In this document: positions 7,271 through 9,354 of the stretch, in pieces
How the letters are laid out: every line of letters begins with the position of its first letter
Numbering within the stretch: position 1 is the first letter of the stretch
Assembly: GCA_900550065.1 (NCBI GenBank)
Contig: URQR01000074.1
Span: 1 to 9,354, forward strand
Direction of reading: 5' to 3'
Length of the DNA stretch: 9,354 bases
Source: an uncultured Eubacteriales bacterium
Lineage (GTDB): Bacteria; Bacillota; Clostridia; UBA1381; UMGS1253
Made by a program: the position numbers and the translations under genes
The notes under the pieces: generated by a model
Seen by the model: the letters and a program-made list of their open reading frames with translations, nothing else
What the model was told of the DNA's origin: nothing
Databases searched by the model: none

Positions 7271-7834
7271 TTAAAACCTGTTGCTGCGCTCCGACGCCTT
7301 TTTAATCAAGTGCGCCATATAGAACGCCACCCAAAGGTTTTCGATGCCAAGCGCGGTGAGTGTAATGCCAATTAAAATCGTTAATGCCGCCGCACCTTCA
7401 AATGGGTTGGCAATCAGAACACAGCCGAGCGCGGCGCATAAAAGGGCAAAAAGGAGCACGGCCCACCAGCCCGGCACGGCAAGCCGCTTGGCGTCTATGG
7501 CAGTTTGCAGCTTAAAGATACTATCAATTATGATAAACAGGCCAATTACAATCGGGAGCAGGAGCAGCACATCGCCCGGGTGAAACAGCAGCACCGCACC
7601 GATTACGACGCTCATCAGGCCGAAGGCAAAGTCGAGCCGGAACGGCATAAGCGACGGGTCCCCCATAAAGTAAGCGATAATCTTGACGATGCCGCCCACC
7701 ACAGCGATGCCGCCCGCGATATAGCAAAGCGTCAACGCGGAGAGCTCCGGCCATATCATGATACAAATTCCGAGTGCAATCAGCACAACAGACAATATAA
7801 CATAAGCCCATTTGGATTGATTGATAAAACGCAT
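7271..7834 (-). CDS. HdeD-like (DUF308) integral membrane protein
   Basis: The product has 187 residues with about six hydrophobic membrane segments arranged as three hairpin pairs. Short polar turns separate them (MGDPSLMPFRLDF near 57-69; AIDAKRLAVPGWW near 112-124). The tail is basic (HLIKKASERSNRF). Size, topology and the repeated pattern of WPELSALTL, FHPGDVLLLLP and ANPFEGAAALTIL after each paired helix match the HdeD/DUF308 family. In Escherichia coli HdeD is linked to acid resistance at high cell density, but most clostridial members have no known role. ATG at 7834 is preceded by AGGAGGG with a 7-base gap. It is divergent from the AraC-type regulator, which might control it, though this is only positional. 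It is monocistronic, with its own terminator. Confidence 0.8.
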   Translation of the reverse strand: MRFINQSKWAYVILSVVLIALGICIMIWPELSALTLCYIAGGIAVVGGIVKIIAYFMGDPSLMPFRLDFAFGLMSVVIGAVLLFHPGDVLLLLPIVIGLFIIIDSIFKLQTAIDAKRLAVPGWWAVLLFALLCAALGCVLIANPFEGAAALTILIGITLTALGIENLWVAFYMAHLIKKASERSNRF

Positions 7835-8028
7835 ATTCTATCCCTCCTGATTTTAAACTGACTATGTAATATTACTTACTGGTATATAGTTTTCAGCGCC
7901 TTTGCCAGCATATGCGGGTCTTGTTTGCAGCGTGGGTTCGCCGCCCGTATAAGCTGTGTATGGTCTTGTTATATAATTACCCACTTTGCTGGTATGTAAA
8001 CCATATTCCCTGCATTGCCGAAAAATCA

Positions 8029-8057
8029 GACAAATTCATCATTATGTATGATTTGTC
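8029..8057. promoter_or_regulatory. Inverted repeat, candidate operator upstream of the araC-type gene
   Basis: GACAAATTCAT (8029-8039) and ATGATTTGTC (8048-8057) are inverted copies, identical over ten positions if one extra T in the left arm is allowed, with an 8-base centre. The right arm covers the place where the -35 contact of the extended -10 promoter at 8067-8075 would fall. It is a plausible binding site for a repressor or for autoregulation. Confidence 0.45.
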
Positions 8058-8066
8058 CTCTGTTTG

Positions 8067-8075
8067 TGATAGAAT
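8067..8075 (+). promoter_or_regulatory. Candidate extended -10 promoter for the araC-type gene
   Basis: TGA-TAGAAT has the TGn extension and five of six -10 matches. No good -35 lies 16-18 bases upstream, which suits an extended -10 or an activator-dependent promoter. Transcription would start near 8082, about 80 bases before the ATG. Confidence 0.4.
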
Positions 8076-8111
8076 AGACGTAGCTTATTGGAATAACCTG
8101 CCCCGAAAAAG

Positions 8112-8128
8112 TCGGACGTAATGTCCGA
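8112..8128. repeat. Hairpin in the leader of the araC-type gene
   Basis: TCGGAC GTAAT GTCCGA is a perfect 6-bp inverted repeat. A and T runs flank it (AAAA at 8107-8110, TTTT at 8131-8134) and can extend the pairing. It sits between the candidate promoter and the ribosome binding site, so it could be an operator or a weak attenuator. Confidence 0.45.
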
Positions 8129-8161
8129 AATTTTGTTAAGCTAATTGTAGGAGGCGGAAAG

Positions 8162-9001
8162 ATGGATATTTTGAAACAGTTAAACGACGCCATTGTGTAT
8201 GTGGAGGCGCATCTGTGTGAGGATAGCCTTGATATGAATCGGCTAACGCATATCACCGGCGTTACGAAGGACAGCTTTTTGCGCTTTTTTAGCTATATGA
8301 CGAGTATGTCACTTAGGGAATATATACGCCGCAGACGATTAACGCTTGCCGCTTATGAGCTGCGCAGTACGGATATCAAGGTGATTGACGCCGCGTTTAA
8401 ATATGGCTATAGAAGTGCAGATGCGTTTGCAAAGGCATTTAAAGGACAGCACGGCTTTGCACCGACAAAGGCGCGCGACCTCTTCCGACCGCTAAAGGTA
8501 TATCCACCCGCATCCTTTCACATTATTATAAAGGGGGCAAAAGAAATGGAGGTTCGGTTTATTGAAACAGAGCAGATTAGCCTGTGTGGTCTGTCGAGGC
8601 AATTCACCGGCTGCGCTGCGGTGCGATTTGAACAGGAACGCGACATGTGGCTTGAAAACGGCAGCTATCTGGATAAAATTGGTTCCGAAAACTATGGTAT
8701 CTGGTACGGGGTTTGGGATAATGGACAGTACTGGATTGCCAAAGCGGAAAGCAGGGCGAAGTGCTCTAAAACTAAGCTGTATCAAATTCCTGCCGGGACA
8801 TATGCCGTTTTTACGACAGGAAAGGGCGGCTTTGCAGGAGATGAACTGCCAATTCTGCGAGAGTTGATTTTTGATGCGTGGCTGCCCGATTCCGGCTATG
8901 AGCAGGCAGGGGACTATGAGGTTGAGGTCTACCATCTGTTTCCGAAAAAAGAAAAAAGCAAACGGTATTATGAGATTTGGATACCAGTTCGGAAGAAATA
9001 A
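8162..9001 (+). CDS. AraC-family regulator with a C-terminal GyrI-like ligand-binding domain
   Basis: This 279-residue protein begins with an AraC-type DNA-binding domain (about 5-108). The first helix-turn-helix spans LDMNRLTHITGVTKDSFLRF. The second carries the family signature IKVIDAAFKYGYRSADAFAK, followed by FKGQHGFAPTKARD. Residues about 128-278 resemble the GyrI-like (effector-binding, SOUL-related) domain, from MEVRFIETEQISLCGL to YYEIWIPVRKK. The order DNA-binding first, ligand domain second is that of Rob-type regulators, whose effector domain senses small hydrophobic or drug-like compounds. The ATG at 8162 is supported by AGGAGG 7 bases upstream. A promoter candidate and an inverted repeat precede it, and a terminator follows. 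It is divergent from the HdeD-like membrane protein, a possible target. Ligand and regulon cannot be read from the sequence. Confidence 0.92.
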   Translation: MDILKQLNDAIVYVEAHLCEDSLDMNRLTHITGVTKDSFLRFFSYMTSMSLREYIRRRRLTLAAYELRSTDIKVIDAAFKYGYRSADAFAKAFKGQHGFAPTKARDLFRPLKVYPPASFHIIIKGAKEMEVRFIETEQISLCGLSRQFTGCAAVRFEQERDMWLENGSYLDKIGSENYGIWYGVWDNGQYWIAKAESRAKCSKTKLYQIPAGTYAVFTTGKGGFAGDELPILRELIFDAWLPDSGYEQAGDYEVEVYHLFPKKEKSKRYYEIWIPVRKK

Positions 9002-9010
9002 TGCATTAAT

Positions 9011-9047
9011 AAACGGGTCCAATGCCTTTGTTGCGGCGGACCCGTTT
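9011..9047 (+). terminator. Intrinsic terminator after the araC-type gene
   Basis: AAACGGGTCC (9011-9020) pairs perfectly with GGACCCGTTT (9038-9047). The 17-base centre allows a further GCC/GGC pairing. The T-run is short (TTTGTATT), so termination may be moderate. It begins 9 bases after the stop codon. Confidence 0.7.
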
Positions 9048-9167
9048 GTATTATGGAATTATATATTAAAATATGGGACATTGCCCTTCTGTGTGCGGCC
9101 GTGCAGAAACTTTTAAACCTGTGGACAATTAATCAGCCAATACTATGGTTTTCAAACAAAACAGTAT

Positions 9168-9201
9168 AAAAAAGGCAGCCCCGTATAAAAAACGGGACTG
9201 C
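9168..9201 (-). terminator. Intrinsic terminator for the partial minus-strand gene at the right edge
   Basis: On the minus strand GCAGTCCCGT (9201-9192) pairs with ACGGGGCTGC (9184-9175) over 10 positions with one G-T wobble and a 7-base loop, then CTTTTTT (9174-9168). It lies 18 bases after the TAA at 9220-9222, which supports that reading frame as a real gene end. Confidence 0.88.
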
Positions 9202-9219
9202 GAGATTTTCATTTCTTTA

Positions 9220-9354
9220 TTAAATACCGTCCGGATACTCACCGGGCTGCTCTGTGGCAGGCGCTCTCGTTGGAGTAGCGGTCGGCGCCTTTGTTGGCGT
9301 AGATGTCGGTTCCTTTGTTGGAGTAGCGGTTGGCGCTTTCGTTGGCGTAGATGT
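9220..9354 (-). CDS. C-terminus of a secreted or surface protein with a Thr/Pro repeat tail (partial)
   Basis: The minus strand is open from the right edge to TAA at 9220-9222, giving 44 residues of a gene that starts outside the window. Thirty-two residues are four 8-residue repeats of the form T(S/A)TPT(K/R)(A/E)P, followed by the end ATEQPGEYPDGI. Thr/Pro repeats like this are usual as extracellular linkers or stalks in clostridial secreted proteins, and a Thr/Pro linker also occurs in the PL8-CE4 protein. It is unusual that only 12 residues follow the repeats, so no folded C-terminal domain remains. A strong terminator follows in the right orientation. The function of the main part cannot be known from here. 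Confidence 0.75.
   Translation of the reverse strand, partial: TSTPTKAPTATPTKEPTSTPTKAPTATPTRAPATEQPGEYPDGI
9259..9354 (-). repeat. Four 24-base tandem repeats encoding 8-residue Thr/Pro units
   Basis: Read on the minus strand, the units encode TSTPTKAP, TATPTKEP, TSTPTKAP and TATPTRAP. Units 1 and 3 (and 2 and 4) are most alike, so a 48-base higher-order unit is likely. The array reaches the window edge and probably continues. The near-identical DNA suggests recent expansion or slippage. Confidence 0.85.

Larger units (their letters stand above)
7849..8148. other. Divergent intergenic region between the HdeD-like gene and the araC-type gene
   Basis: I see no gene in this stretch of about 300 bases. 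It is AT-rich and holds the control signals for both divergent genes: an inverted repeat at 8029-8057, an extended -10 candidate at 8067-8075 and a hairpin at 8112-8128, all towards the AraC-type gene. A second weak plus-strand promoter candidate is TTGCAG-17-TATAAG (7925-7953). CCAGCA (7905-7910) and TGCTGG (7988-7993) are spaced inverted copies. I found no convincing minus-strand promoter for the HdeD-like gene. Confidence 0.6.

Noticed and set aside
7505..7861. 118-residue plus-strand frame opposite the HdeD-like gene
   Set aside because: It is a hydrophilic shadow of a membrane protein gene, with no Shine-Dalgarno, and it runs through the HdeD-like ribosome binding site.
7925..7953. TTGCAG-17-TATAAG as a main plus-strand promoter
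   Set aside because: The spacing is ideal but the -35 matches only half of the consensus. It would give a leader of about 200 bases, and the extended -10 at 8067-8075 is nearer the gene. It is kept only as a note in the intergenic entry.
8871..9116. 81-residue plus-strand frame overlapping the end of the AraC-type gene
   Set aside because: It runs through the terminator hairpin after that gene and has no recognisable domain or start signal.
9259..9354. Regular 24-base repeats considered as a CRISPR array or iteron origin
   Set aside because: The repeats are directly adjacent without spacers, keep a single open frame, and encode a typical Thr/Pro tail followed by a stop and a terminator.

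Overview
The window looks like a piece of a Bacillota (probably Clostridia) chromosome. The signs are strong AGGAGG-type ribosome binding sites, sigma-A-like promoters, compact intrinsic terminators, and a very large modular secreted carbohydrate-active enzyme with Thr/Pro linkers and bacterial Ig-like domains. A host- or animal-associated habitat is plausible because the large enzyme belongs to a family that cleaves uronic-acid polysaccharides such as hyaluronan and chondroitin. That habitat is inferred, not shown.

Left 5.4 kb: one giant gene, open at the left edge. It encodes the C-terminal part of a polysaccharide lyase family 8 (PL8) enzyme, a Thr/Pro linker, two related copies of a jelly-roll-like plus SbsA-type Ig module, two further Ig-like domains, a complete polysaccharide deacetylase (CE4/NodB) domain and C-terminal beta domains. 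Lyase and deacetylase in one extracellular chain suggest coupled cleavage and de-N-acetylation of an N-acetylated polysaccharide. This is the most interesting protein here.

Middle (5.46-7.85 kb): three minus-strand genes, read right to left. They are an HdeD-like membrane protein, an alpha/beta hydrolase with a TTG start, and a PnuC-type nicotinamide riboside transporter. The hydrolase and pnuC each have their own promoter and a leader of about 130-140 nt with predicted structure. The pnuC leader has an intrinsic terminator with a competing upstream hairpin just before the Shine-Dalgarno, which is the layout of a transcription attenuator or riboswitch. The pnuC Shine-Dalgarno is placed for a TTG that is in frame with the ORF but separated from the usable ATG by a stop codon. 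The giant gene and pnuC converge on a shared bidirectional terminator.

Right (7.85-9.35 kb): a divergent intergenic region with an inverted repeat over a candidate promoter, then an AraC-type regulator with a GyrI-like ligand domain and its terminator. At the edge is the C-terminus of a minus-strand gene whose product ends in four 8-residue Thr/Pro repeats, followed by its own terminator. No rRNA, tRNA, CRISPR or insertion sequence was seen.
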